Shown here: in pieces, positions 46,375 through 57,152 of the stretch
Numbering within the stretch: the stretch's first letter is position 1
How the letters are laid out: every line of letters starts with the position of its first letter
DNA from: Altimarinus sp041659565
Lineage (GTDB): Bacteria > Patescibacteriota > Gracilibacteria > BD1-5 > UBA6164
Direction: 5' to 3'
Assembly (NCBI GenBank): GCA_041659565.1
Contig: JBAZXZ010000003.1
Span: forward strand, 62,001 to 126,000
DNA: 64,000 nt
Position numbers and translations under genes: made by a program
The notes under the pieces: model-generated
Database searches by the model: none
The model's input: the letters and a program-made list of their open reading frames with translations, nothing else
Told to the model about the DNA's origin: nothing

Positions 46375-47322
46375 ATGAAAAAAATAATAATTTTACTTAT
46401 TCCTATTTTACTTAGTTCTTGTTTTTTTTCTGATAATAACAATAATAAAGTGCAAGAAGCAAAACAAGAAATGCTTTGAAGTCAGGTTTCAAATACTTGA
46501 GAAGAAGCTTCAGATACTCCTGTAGAAGAAAATATAGGTACAGAAGAAATAACTCAAGAAAAAAAAGATGAGCCAACATCTATAATAACATCATTAACTT
46601 CTTGAACACCACTTATTGAAATAGAAGATTTAAGTAATAAAGATTTTTATTCAGGTGAATTTTATATAAATTGAAAGACTTTATGACAAGTTGATAAGAT
46701 TGAAGTTAGTTTTTCAAATGATACATCGTCATATCCACCAGACTTATATCCACTAAAACAATTTAAATCTTGAGATGCTACATTTAAATATATGGCTTCA
46801 TCAAATTTTAAGACTTTAGATTTTTGACTAAATAAATATATATTCACAGCTTATTCAGGAAATTCTACATATAAAATAAAAGTAGAAATAAATATTCCTG
46901 AAAAAGAAAAAACAAGTTCTAATAGTACAGATAAAATAAATGCAAAATTATCTTCAAATTGAGAATTAAGTACTATGTGAGATAATTTAGAAATTAATAA
47001 TCTATCAATAAAAAAAGATTTTACTACTGAAGTTAATTGTGAAAATTTAACAGATTTTTTAGTTGAAAATTATTGATATTCTTATTGGAATAGTTGTAGA
47101 GATATAACTAAAGATAAATCAATTTGATTTTATGTATTAAGATTAAAATGAGATAATTATTTTTATGAAAAACATTATATAAATTATGAAACAAAACAAT
47201 ATTGAATCTTGCTTTTAGAAACTTGAACTTGAGTTACAAAAGATACAATAAAAGATAAAAATGATGAATTAAAACAAGTTTCTTGGGATCAAGTATTGAA
47301 TGCTGATAAAAAATTTAAATAA
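46375..47322 (+). CDS. surface lipoprotein of unknown function
   Basis: 315 residues. Lipoprotein signal MKKIIILLIPILLSSCFF (lipobox LSSC, Cys16), then an acidic Glu/Asp/Thr linker (to ~75), then beta-rich modules with two Cys in VNCENLTDF and WNSCRDI. No catalytic motif recognised. Two in-frame ATGs (46369 and 46375); the second gives the tighter signal peptide. 14 bp before pyrH. Confidence 0.78.
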
Positions 47323-47335
47323 TAATAATATTTTT

Positions 47336-48049
47336 ATGTCAAAAAAAAATAAAAGAGTACTTTTAAAAATTTCTGGAGAAGCATTGGCTTGAGACACTTG
47401 AAATACTTTTGATACAAAGGTTTTGGATTATATATCTGAAACTATAAAGGATTTACAAAAAGAAAATATCGAAATTGGTATTGTTATCGGTTGATGAAAT
47501 ATATTTAGATGAGTTTTCTGAGAAAATTTGTGATTTGATGAGCATACATCTCATTATATGGGAATGACAGCAACATACATAAACTGACTTGCACTTGTAA
47601 ATTATTTTTCAAATAAAAAAATCAAGACAAAACTTATGACATCAGTAAGTTATGAGTGAGTATGAGAAAGATTTGATAAACTTAAAGCTATAAAATATCT
47701 TGAGGATGAAAAGGTTGTGGTTTTTGCTTGATGAACTTGAGCTCCTTACTTTACAACTGATACTGCTTGAGTTTTGAGAGCTTTGGAAATAGATGCAGAT
47801 ATGATTATAAAAGCAACACAAGTTGATTGAATTTATAATAAAGATCCAAAAAAACATGAAGATGCAAAGATGTATGATAAGGTAACTTATGATGAAGTAC
47901 TTGAAAAAAAATTAAAAGTTATGGATCAAACTGCGATTGCTTTAGCTCGTGACAATAAAATGTCATTAAAAATAGTTAATTTATTCAAGAAAGATAGTTT
48001 AAAAAAAGCAATAATGTGAGAGAAAGAAGGAACAGTAGTTAGTAATTAG
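47336..48049 (+). CDS. pyrH: UMP kinase
   Basis: 237 residues. Amino-acid-kinase fold: VLLKISGEALAG, IVIGGGNIFRG, HTSHYMGMTATYINGLAL, VVFAGGTGAPYFTTDTAG, ADMIIKATQVDGIYNKDPKK, TAIALARDNKMSLKI. It phosphorylates UMP to UDP. The usual tsf-pyrH-frr order is not kept. Ends in TAG and is followed by a small membrane-protein gene. Confidence 0.96.
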
Positions 48050-48058
48050 TTTATTTTT

Positions 48059-48292
48059 ATGAAAGATTTCAAAATATTTATTTCAACTATTCTTATAATT
48101 ATATCATTTTTCCTAGGATATTTATTTTCTGAAAGAAAACATATTTTAGATAAAAAAGATACAAAACAAAGACAGATAAATATAGAGATTTTGAAAACAA
48201 AATTGAAAATTACAAAAAATAGTGACGATATAGATATATTTATAAATTGAGAAAAAAATCTCACTTGAAGTGTTGATATTTTAAAAAATTAA
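48059..48292 (+). CDS. small membrane protein
   Basis: 77 residues. One N-terminal helix (FKIFISTILIIISFFLGYLF), then a charged cytoplasmic or extracellular tail rich in Lys and Ile. No recognisable family. Ten bp after pyrH, so likely co-transcribed. Contains UGA-Gly codons near the end. Confidence 0.65.
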
Positions 48293-48311
48293 TTTAAAAT
48301 AAATAAATAAT

Positions 48312-48339
48312 TTTACTTTTTTTGTTTTTTAAATATAAT
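48312..48339 (+). promoter_or_regulatory. promoter for typA
   Basis: TTTACT, 16 bp, TATAAT; the resulting leader of about 100 nt carries repeated ACTTAATGCTTAATACTTAAT-like words. Confidence 0.5.
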
Positions 48340-48394
48340 TCTGCCAAATTTAGTATTAAAAATACAAGTATTAAGTAGTAAGTTTACAATAACT

Positions 48395-48446
48395 TTTTTA
48401 CCTAATGCTTTTTTATTCTTATTACTTAATGCTTAATACTTAATAT
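48395..48446. repeat. AT-rich word repeat before typA
   Basis: Repeats of CTTAATGCTTA and ACTTAATA, related to words in the tRNA intergenic spacer (9856-9865) and before rpsR (61775-61805). Intergenic only; origin unknown. Confidence 0.4.
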
Positions 48447-48452
48447 TCAGAA

Positions 48453-50246
48453 ATGAAATATATAAATATAGCTATAATAGCCCATGTTGATCATGGTAAA
48501 ACAACTTTGGTTGATGCTTTATTAAAGCAATGTGGAACTTTTAAAGAACATGAAAAAGTTGAAACTTGTGTAATGGATAGTAATGATCAAGAAAAAGAAA
48601 GATGAATTACTATTTATTCGAAAAATACATCTGTTTCATATAAAGATTTCAAAATAAACATAGTTGACACTCCAGGACATGCTGATTTTGGTTCAGAAGT
48701 TGAAAGAGTTCTTAGAATGGTTGATAGTGTAGTGCTTGTTGTTGATGCTTATGAAGGACCTATGCCTCAAACAAAATTTGTTCTTAGAAAATCTCTTGAA
48801 TTAGGATTAAAACCATTAGTAGTTATAAATAAAATAGATAAACCTACAGCAAGACCTGATTATGTAATAGATCATTTATTTGATTTATTTGTTCAGTTAA
48901 ATGCTTCTGATGAACAATTAGATTTTTCATCTTGTTATACTATTGCTCGTGATTGAATAGCTAAAAGACATTTAAATGATGAGAGTGATAATATTCATCC
49001 ATTACTTGATATGATCATAGAAAAAGTAGAACCAAAAGAAAATATCATTGATGCACCTTTTAGAATGCAAATAGCAAACCTAGCTTATGATAATTTCTTA
49101 TGAAGACTTTGAATAGGTAGAATAACTGATTGAACAGTAAAACAATGACAAGAAGTAGTAATAATTTGAAATGATGGAACTAAAAGAAAATGAAAAATTA
49201 GTGATATTTTGACTAATGAATGATTAAAAAAGATTAAATCAAAAGAATCTTCAGCTTGAGATATAGTAACAATAGCTTGAATTTCTGATATCTATATATG
49301 AGAAACAATTTGTGCAAATGATAAAGTAGAACCTCTTCCTGCTATAACTATAGATGAACCAACTTTGAGAATGGAATTTTTAGTAAATAATTCTCCTTTT
49401 GCTTGAAGAGAAGGTAAATTTGTTACAGGTAGACAAATAAGAGATAGATTGGAAAGAGAATTAGAAACAAATGTATGATTAAAAATTGATTTAGATTCTG
49501 CAGAAAATTATATAGTTTCTGGGAGATGAGAATTACATTTATCAGTTTTGATAGAAAATATGAGAAGAGAGTGATTTGAATTACAAGTTTGAGCTCCAGA
49601 AGTAATATTTAAGATGAAAACTTGAGTAAAATATGAGCCAATAGAAAGAGTTGCTATAAATTTACCTTCTGTATCAGCTTGAAGTATAATAGAAAGAATG
49701 TGAAAAAGGAAATGAGAAATGCTTGCAATGAGTGAAGAAAATGGTATAACAAGTTTAGAATTTTTTGTTCCAACTAGATGACTTTTATGATTTAAATCTG
49801 AATTTGTTACTTTAACAAAATGAGAAGGAATTTTAACAAGTTCTTTTGAAAAGTACGATATTTATAAATGAGATATAGAAAAAAGAGAAGTTTGATCAAT
49901 GATAAGTTGAGAAGCTGGTACTGCAATGTGATATAGTTTATGGAAATTACAAGAAAGAGGACCAATATTCATTGACCCTGCAATAGAAATTTATCAATGA
50001 ATGATTATATGAGAACATTTAAAATGATGAGATTTAACAGTAAATGCTACAAAAAATAAACAATTAACAAATATTAGAGCTTCTTGAACTGATGAAGCTA
50101 TAAAATTAACTCCACCAAGGAGATTTACACTTGAAGATGCTCTAGATTATATAAGTAATGATGAATATGTAGAAGTAACTCCAAAATCTGTAAGACTAAG
50201 AAAAAAATATTTAAATGAAAATGAAAGGAAAAAATTTGGAAGATAA
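48453..50246 (+). CDS. typA: GTPase TypA/BipA
   Basis: 597 residues, usual size. G1 AHVDHGKTT (9-17), effector GITIYSKN, G3 DTPGHADFG, G4 NKIDKP. Then domain II, EF-G-like domains III/V, and the BipA-specific C-terminal domain with LKGGDLTVNATKNKQLTNIRASGTDEAIKL, which matches the family signature. A ribosome-associated GTPase linked to 50S assembly and stress response. Confidence 0.96.
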
Positions 50247-50273
50247 TTTTTTAGAACTAAATTAGAAATATTT

Positions 50274-50308
50274 TCCTCTCAACGAAAAAAGTTGGGAGGA
50301 TTTTTTTT
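50274..50308 (+). terminator. terminator after typA
   Basis: TCCTCTCAAC / GTTGGGAGGA hairpin (one G-U pair) followed by eight T. Confidence 0.85.
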
Positions 50309-50331
50309 AAAAGGCGTAATTACAAATTAAA

Positions 50332-50364
50332 AAAAAATCGAAACAAAATTTGTTTCGATTTTTT
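50332..50364. terminator. second terminator, for the opposing gene
   Basis: AAAAAATCGAAACAAA pairs with TTTGTTTCGATTTTTT. It lies just past the stop of the minus-strand pilin-like gene. Confidence 0.8.
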
Positions 50365-50377
50365 ATAATTTAAATTT

Positions 50378-50731
50378 TTAAGCAGTTACTCAAAGGATAG
50401 AAGTAACTAACCATTGTACAACTGAAGATGCTAACCATATAACAACTAAACCTATCAAAGCTTGTACAATAACAGTTCTTCATTTTTTTACATTATCCTC
50501 TTTTCATCAAGCTGTAAGTATCAAGAAACCTCCATACAAACCATATACTACAGCAACTAAATACAAAAATAACATTACATTTTTTATAAGTGTTTGTACA
50601 GCAGTGTCAGCTCAATCATTACTTCACTTCAATCAAGCATCAACTTTTGTTCATCATAAACTTATAGCCGCATTTGCATTATTTAAATTCAATAAAAGTA
50701 ATCAAATAATAGAATATATAATTTTGTTCAT
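50378..50731 (-). CDS. VirB2/TrbC-like pilin subunit (unlinked copy)
   Basis: 117 residues. Signal peptide to NANAA, Gly-rich segment (ISLGGTKVDAGLKGSNDGAD), helix LIKNVMLFLYLVAVVYGLYGG, loop LTAGGKEDNVKKGRTVI, second helix VIWLASSVVQWLV. Clear TrbC/VirB2 design, and the best match of all copies in the window. It stands alone 9 kb from the main T4SS locus with its own terminator, as expected for a highly expressed major subunit. Confidence 0.82.
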
Positions 50732-50813
50732 AATTTTGATATTATTATAATAATAAGTTACATTTATAATAATATGTATTTTTTAAAAAAGGCAAATTTA
50801 AATTATATCTTTT

Positions 50814-52772
50814 TTAAACATATAAAATTATAGGTATAATCATTGGCTGTCTTTCTATTTTTTGTAATAATAAATTTTCTAAATCTGTCTTAATTATTTT
50901 TACTAGATCTTTTTCTTCTATATCAGGAACATCAGCAATAGTATTTTCATATACATCTTTTGCTTTTTTAAAAACCATTTTATGAACAAGCTTTACTTCA
51001 TCTAAATATACAAGTCATCTACTTTCGATTTTTATGTTTCATAAAATTTCTTTTGTTTTAGCATCAGCTTTATAAATTACAACTAAAACTCAAGAATCCA
51101 TCATTTTTTCTCTGGCTTTTATAACATGGCTATTAGCTGTTCATATACCATTACCATCTATTATTATATCTTGGATGGGCATTTTAATTCTAGATTTAAA
51201 TACTGTTTGATTTGGAGCAAGATCAATAATACTTCAATTTTCTTGGAGTAATACATTTTCTTCATTAAATCACATACTTACAGCAGTATTTTTATGTAAA
51301 GTTCTAAAATATAAATCTCAGAAAACTGGCATAAAAAATTTAGGATTTACTAAGTTTAACATAATCTTTTGTTCTTCTTGAAAAGCATGTCAACCTGTAT
51401 GAACATCACTATCATCTTTTGTAATTACACTTGCTCATAAAGCTAATAATTTATTTATTACTCAATAAACAGATCTTTCATTACCAGGAACAACAGAAGA
51501 AGAAAATATAATTGTATCTCATTTCATTATCTCTAAAGAATTATGTCTTCATTCAGACATACGAGTTAATGCTGAAAATTCCTCTCATTGACTTCAAGTT
51601 GTTATAATAATTTGATTATGTAAAGGTATATCTTCCATCATTTTTGGATTCATTTTTTTTATTGCACCTGGCTTCATTTTAAGATATCCTAATTCTTTAG
51701 CTATAGCTGTATTTTCGATCATACTTCTACCACTTAAAAATATTTGTTTATTATGTTTTTCACAAATATTTATAAGTTGTTGTACTCTTGATATCCAAGA
51801 AGAAAAAGTTGCAATTATAAGTCTTCATTGAGTATGATTTGCTATGATTTTTTCCAATGATTCTCAAATGTCTTTTTCAGATTTTGAAAATCATTTTTTA
51901 ATAGATCAAGTTGAATCAGACATAAATAAAGTAATTCATCTTCTTCATAATTCTCAAATTCTTCATAAATCAGCTGGTTTATCAATAGCTGGGGTAAAAT
52001 CAATTTTAAAATCTCAAGTATGCATAATTTTTGCTCAACCTGGAGTTTCTAAATATATTCATACACAATCAGGAATACTATGATTAACTCTAAAAAATTC
52101 TAGAGAAAAATTATCACCGATTTTTACTCTTTCAGTACTGTCTCATGATACTTCAACAAATGTAGTATGACTTAATAGACGAGCTTCCTCAAGTCATTTT
52201 TTAATTATTCATATTGTAAGTTTTGTAGCAAAAATAGTAGGCATTCATAATGGTGGTAATATATGTTTTAAAGCTCAAATATGATCAAGATGAGCATGTG
52301 TAATTACAATTCATTTGATTTTGTCTTTATATTGAATAAGTGAAGATATATCTGGAATTGAATAATTAGCTCAAAGCATATCTGGTTCAGCAAATTGAAC
52401 TCAACAATCAATTAAAAGTAAATCATCCCCATATTGAAATAAATTCATATTTTTAGATCAAGTTTCATTATTTCAACCTATTGGAATAACTCTTGTATAA
52501 CCATCCCTTAAAGTAGGTAGATAGAATTTTGTTTCAGGAAAATTTGATATAGTTCTTGGCATATATTCTCTATTACTTTTTTCAGCAGTAACTAATTCTT
52601 TATTTTTACTAACTTCACTTTTTTCAGCAGTAACTAATTCTTTATTTTTACTAACTTCACTTTTTTCAGCCACCTCATTGGTATTAATCTCTTTTTGAAC
52701 TTCTTCTTGAATGTAATCTGAAGGTTCATCTCAAGTGAGTTCTTTGTCTAGTTCATCAAAAAAATCTTTCAT
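50814..52772 (-). CDS. rnj: ribonuclease J
   Basis: 652 residues. An N-terminal acidic extension (1-85) includes a 14-residue tandem repeat. The metallo-beta-lactamase/beta-CASP domain follows: HAHLDHIGA (159-167), GVQFAEPDML, HTGDFKID, SDST, GSQGEEFSALTRM, PGNERSVYGVINKL, VHTGGHAFQEEQKIMLNLVNPKFFMPVFGDLY. It is a 5'-3' exo- and endonuclease for mRNA decay and rRNA maturation. The extension is unusual for RNase J. Confidence 0.95.
52577..52670 (-). repeat. 42-bp tandem repeat inside rnj
   Basis: Two perfect 42-bp copies plus 10 bp of a third. In frame, encoding AEKSEVSKNKELVT twice and then AEKS, in the flexible N-terminal extension. Perfect identity suggests a recent duplication, probably variable in copy number. 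Confidence 0.9.
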
Positions 52773-52942
52773 TTTGATTTTAAAAATTAATAAATAAATA
52801 TTGTAAAATTTTTACAAAATTAATAAAGTTAAATGACAGAAAAACAAAAAGCTTTATAGCTTTTAACTGCATTTATTTTATAAAAATAATTGATTTTAAA
52901 AGATGATGTTTATAAAAAATCTATGCTACATTATATTGATTT

Positions 52943-53839
52943 TTAGAAATATTGCAAAAAATTTTCTAAATTTATACTTATTTTTGTAATATCCCGATAA
53001 TAATCTTTTAATTTTTCATCTTTTCAAAAATCTATGGATTTAAATTCATCATTTTTAAATAAATATTTTCCAAAGAAATCATATTTTTTCTTGAGTATAC
53101 TACTTTTTCTTGTCTTTTCTTGAAAGTCATTATTGTGAAGAATATAATATGCAAAACTTTCAGCAAAATCTTCATATTTATTTGTCATAGAATATCAAGA
53201 AACAAAATCTTGCATTATCATTGAAGATTTAATAGTTTTTGTTCCATCCCAAGCGATATCATAGAAATAATAACTTGGATCTTTTATTGTTAGATTAATA
53301 TTATTAAGGATATAAATATCTATATAATGTCATAATTCATGAATAAACACAGAAACTAATTCGGGATTTTCCATAAGCAAAATTCAATATAGTTTAACTC
53401 TTCAATTTTTCATTTTTCATCTTACATCAAATTTTGTTTTGTAAAAATCTATTCAAAGGTATGTAAGAATTCAATTAAAAGGATTTGTTAAAATTATTTT
53501 TTCCAATATTGTTGTTTCTTTTGAAGTGTTTTCTTTAAAATCTTTAGGAATGTATATAAAATCTAATTTAATCTCTTTTTTTTTAATATTATTTTCAGTA
53601 GTTGAATTTTTTTTTATTAAATCTTTTTGTGTAGCCTCCTTATTGTTTGTATTATCTTGAGTATTTTTTAAGTTATTTTCTTTTTGACTTGAATTTAAAT
53701 TTAGGAAGAGACTTCTATCTATATATTGCTCTTCTATATTATTTTCAATTCACGAAAAAAAATAAAATTTAATTAAAAAAATTACTAAACTAAAAATCAA
53801 AGTAAGCAAGATTATAACAAAAAAATTTTTCTTTAACAT
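52943..53839 (-). CDS. membrane-anchored zinc metallopeptidase-like protein
   Basis: 298 residues. One N-terminal helix (7-28), an Asn/Lys-rich linker (35-95), then a zincin core: VSVFIHELGHYIDIY (HELGH at 167-171) and, about 50 residues later, a possible third ligand in NKYEDFAESFAYYI. This HExxH...E arrangement is gluzincin-like. The anchor would place the catalytic part outside the membrane. Substrate unknown; cell-wall or surface-protein processing is plausible. Between RNase J and a pilin-like gene, all on the same strand. Confidence 0.78.
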
Positions 53840-53885
53840 TATATAAAAATAGAGAATAATTTACTTTAATTAATATTTGAAAATA

Positions 53886-54290
53886 TTATAATCAATAAAT
53901 AATATATATTATTAATTTTATTATTCAAGATGCTGAAACAAGAATTAAAAATCACACCAAAGCCCATTGAATTATATTTCTTCACTTTTTTATTTTTTCT
54001 TCATTTCAGATACTTGTAACAATAACCATAGATCAGTAAGCGATAGATCATACAGCTAAAATAGCTAAAATAATAGATATTGTTTCTATAAACCCTATAA
54101 CTAAATCTTTGAATCAAGATTCTACTCTTAAATCTGATGGTCATTGTATAACATCTTTATTTCAAAGGCATCATTCCAAGGAACTTCATATATCTCATGC
54201 TAAATTACAAGTTCAAACTCAATAAGAAAAATTGTAAGATAAAAAAAATGATAAGAAAATGAAAATAAATAAAATAATTTTTTTAAACAT
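53886..54290 (-). CDS. VirB2/TrbC-like small membrane protein 5
   Basis: 134 residues. Signal helix (ILFIFILLSFFLSYNFSYG), Cys pair, helix FIETISIILAILAVGSIAYG, loop TSIGNEEKIKKGRNII, second helix ILVSASGIIKLIIYII. Same design as the T4SS copies at 35-37 kb. The metallopeptidase gene follows 46 bp downstream on the same strand. Confidence 0.78.
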
Positions 54291-54487
54291 AGTATTTTTT
54301 TGTAAAATAAAAGTATTATTACACAATTTTATAAAAAGTTTTGATTTTGTAAAGAAATAATTAGCTTTTTTAAAAAAAGAAATTACAATAATCTTAAGAA
54401 TTGAGAACTTTTGGAGTTAATAATGAATAAAAATTTATTATACTTATTTCTTAAGTTTTTATAAAAATAACATTTAATTTATTATAA

Positions 54488-55588
54488 ATGAATTTAGTAT
54501 TAACTTGTCCTTTTTGACTTGAAAGTATAGCTAAAAAAGAAATAGAACTATTAGGATTACCTATTGTAAATTCTCAAGATAAGCAGATAACAACAAGTTA
54601 TAGTGAAAACAATATTGCAAAATTGAATTTGTGGTCAAGAGTTTGAAATAAAGTCTATATAGAACTTGCGAAAAAAGATAGCATAGATTCTTTTGATAAA
54701 CTTTTTGAATTGATTCAAAGTATTGATTGGAAATATTTTATAGTAGAAGAAAATCCTATAATAGTAAATGCAACTTCAATATCTTCACAATTAGAAAGTG
54801 TACCAGGTATACAAAAAATATGAAAAAAAGCGATAGTAGATAAACTTAGTAAATGATTTTTAAGAGAGGATGACAATTGTACTTCAATATATGTAGAAAT
54901 AGTTTTGATAAGAAACACTTGTCAGATTCTTATTGATACATCTTGAGAAGCACTACATAAAAGATGATACAGACAACAAAGTGTGGAAGCTCCTATTAGA
55001 GAAAATCTAGCAGCAGGTTTAGTTTTATTGTCTTCATGGAGATTCAAAGAGAATTTTTATGATTTCTTTTGTTGAAGTTGAACTATAGTTATTGAAGCTG
55101 CACTTATAGCTAAAAATATAGCACCAGGTATTAATAGGAATTTTGCTTTTGAAAAGTTTAAGTTTCTAAATAAAGATGTACTTAATGAAGAAAAAGAAAT
55201 AGCTAAATCCAAAATAATGAATAAAACTTATAATATAAGATGAAGTGATATAGATGAAAATGCTATAAATATTGCAAAAAATAATGCTTTGAAAGCATGA
55301 GTATGAGATATAATTCATTTTGAACAAGGTGATTTTAGAAATTATATAAATTCTAATTTAATTTGAACAATGGTTTCAAATCCACCATATGGTATAAGAT
55401 TAAAAGATGAAGATTTAGAAAAATTGTATTTTGATATAGCTTCTTTGTTTAATAAAAATAAAGAATTAAAATGATGAATAATTACAAATTACAAATTTTG
55501 AGAATTATTTAAGGGGCATTATAAAAAAAGAAAAATATATAATTGACAAGAATTATGTTATTTCTACTCAAAAAGTAATTCTTTATAA
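54488..55588 (+). CDS. THUMP-domain RNA methyltransferase (RlmL/TrmN-like)
   Basis: 366 residues. N-terminal ferredoxin-like/THUMP part starting LTCPFGLESIAKKEIELLGL, with IVNATSISSQLESVPGIQKIGKKAI; then a Rossmann methyltransferase: HKRGYRQQSVEAPIRENLAAGLVLLSSW, FYDFFCGSGTIVIEAALIAKNIAPG, and the catalytic NPPYG (in MVSNPPYGIRLKDE). It methylates rRNA or tRNA guanine or adenine N positions; RlmL-type 23S m2G is likely but not certain. Confidence 0.9.
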
Positions 55589-55647
55589 TAGATTAGAGAC
55601 TTGAAAAGTAGACATAGGCTAATAATTGTTTTTTAAAATAAAAAGAT

Positions 55648-55675
55648 TTGACTTTAATTATAATATAATTATATT
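55648..55675 (+). promoter_or_regulatory. promoter for the sigma/HARE gene
   Basis: TTGACT, 16 bp, TATATT, about 38 bp before the start codon. Confidence 0.55.
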
Positions 55676-55713
55676 TAACCCTAGAAAACTTATTATAGTT
55701 TAATTATTTAAAA

Positions 55714-56784
55714 ATGATACAAACTCAGCCAATAAATGACCAAAAACTTATAGATATCTTTAAAAAAGTTTTGAGTTCTTTATGAGAAAAAGAACAAAAT
55801 GTAATTTCTAGAAGAATTTGATTGACTTGAGAAAGAGAAACTCTACAGTCTATTTGAAATTCATTTTCACCAAATATAACAAGAGAAAGGGTTAGACAAA
55901 TAGAAGATAGTTGAATTAAAAAAATGGGAAGAATTATAAAAGCAACTGATTTAACAGTTATACAAGATAAATCTAAAGAAATTATAGATTTACATTCATG
56001 ACTTATTACAAAAGACAAACTTATAAATACATTAATAAAAGAATTAAATCTTAAAAGTGATATAAATTCATCTGTATTAGAAATCGTTATTCAAGCTGAT
56101 TATAATATTATTAAATCAAAACCTAAATTATGAGTTAGAACATATTTTAGTATACCAAATATAGGTAAAAAAGAAGTTGATTCTATACATAGTGAATCTT
56201 TGAAAATATTGAAAAGAAAAAGCGATGTAATGAATAAAGAAACTTTATATGGTATGATAAAAGATACTTTATCAAGTAGTATAAAATGATTAAATATTGT
56301 TTTAATAGACAATGTTGTAGATATATTTGAAGATATAGTAAAATGAGAAGATTCTCTTATATGACTTGCATCTTGGAAAATACTTAATCCTAAAACTTTA
56401 AAAGATAAAGCTTTTTATGTACTTAAAAAAGATAAAGTACCTATGCATTTTGTAGATATTTCAAATAAAATAACTGTATATTTATGAGATAAAGTTAAAA
56501 TAAATACTATCCATAATGAGCTGATTAGAAATAATGAATTTATACTTATTGGAAGAGGTATTTATGCATTAAAAGAATGGGGATTTACACCTTGAACTAT
56601 TATAAATGTTATAACTGATATTCTTACAAAAAATAAAGATCCAATGACTACAGAGGATATAATAAAAGAAGTATTGAAAGTTAGAAATGTAAAAAGAACA
56701 ACTATATATATGAATTTACAAAATAAGAAAGTAATAGAAAGAGTTTGAAGAAATTATTACCAATTGAAGAGTAATAAAAAATAA
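55714..56784 (+). CDS. sigma-region-4 protein with HARE-HTH domain
   Basis: 356 residues. Residues ~10-75 form a sigma-70 region 4 helix-turn-helix: VLSSLGEKEQNVISRRIGL, GERETLQSIGNSFSPNITRERVRQIEDSGIKKM, close to the -35 reader of sigma-70 (ITRERVRQIE). No region 2 is present, so it cannot act as a complete sigma factor. Near residues 230-290 a HARE-HTH (RNAP-delta-like) module ends FILIGRGIYALKEWGFTPGT, and a final winged-helix-like part follows. Probably a transcription regulator; such fusions are known in CPR and Firmicutes. Confidence 0.85.
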
Positions 56785-56803
56785 AATAATACTAATATAT
56801 AAT

Positions 56804-56838
56804 AAAAAAAGTCCTATTTAATCAAATAAGACTTTTTT
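56804..56838. terminator. bidirectional terminator
   Basis: AAAAAAGTCCTATTT pairs with AAATAAGACTTTTTT with one mismatch, between the sigma/HARE gene and csoR. Confidence 0.8.
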
Positions 56839-56845
56839 TATGTTT

Positions 56846-57115
56846 TTATTTATTTTGTGCTAAATTTATAATCTTTACCAACTCTAACATTTTTTCATCT
56901 ACCTCTTTTTCATCTTTACTATTTATAGCATTTTTTACACAACAACCTAAATGTCATTCAAGTAATTTTATATTTACTGATTTAAGAAGCCCTATTACTG
57001 CAAGATTTTGTTGTATTATATCTATACAATATTTTTCTTCTTCAATCATTTTTATTATTTTATCTAATGAAGTTCTTGCTTTTTTAAGTCAAATTAAAAC
57101 TTTTTGATGTTTCAT
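56846..57115 (-). CDS. csoR: CsoR-family copper-sensing repressor
   Basis: 89 residues, the family's usual size, all-helical. Copper ligands in correct spacing: C30 (KYCIDIIQQ), H55 and C59 (EGHLGCC), matching the C-x24-H-x3-C pattern of Cu(I)-sensing CsoR. The C58-C59 pair offers an extra thiol. It represses the copper operon until Cu(I) binds. Last gene of that operon, 37 bp after copA. The operator is at the operon promoter 3.7 kb upstream. Confidence 0.92.
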
Positions 57116-57152
57116 AATAATTTGTTAATGTTAATTTATATTTTTATTATAT

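Noticed and set aside
52577..52670. Possible CRISPR-like repeat
   Set aside because: The two 42-bp copies are directly adjacent with no spacers and lie in frame inside rnj.
54291..54487. Possible RNA gene in the divergent spacer before the methyltransferase
   Set aside because: Nearly pure A/T sequence, no convincing fold, and it must contain two promoters.
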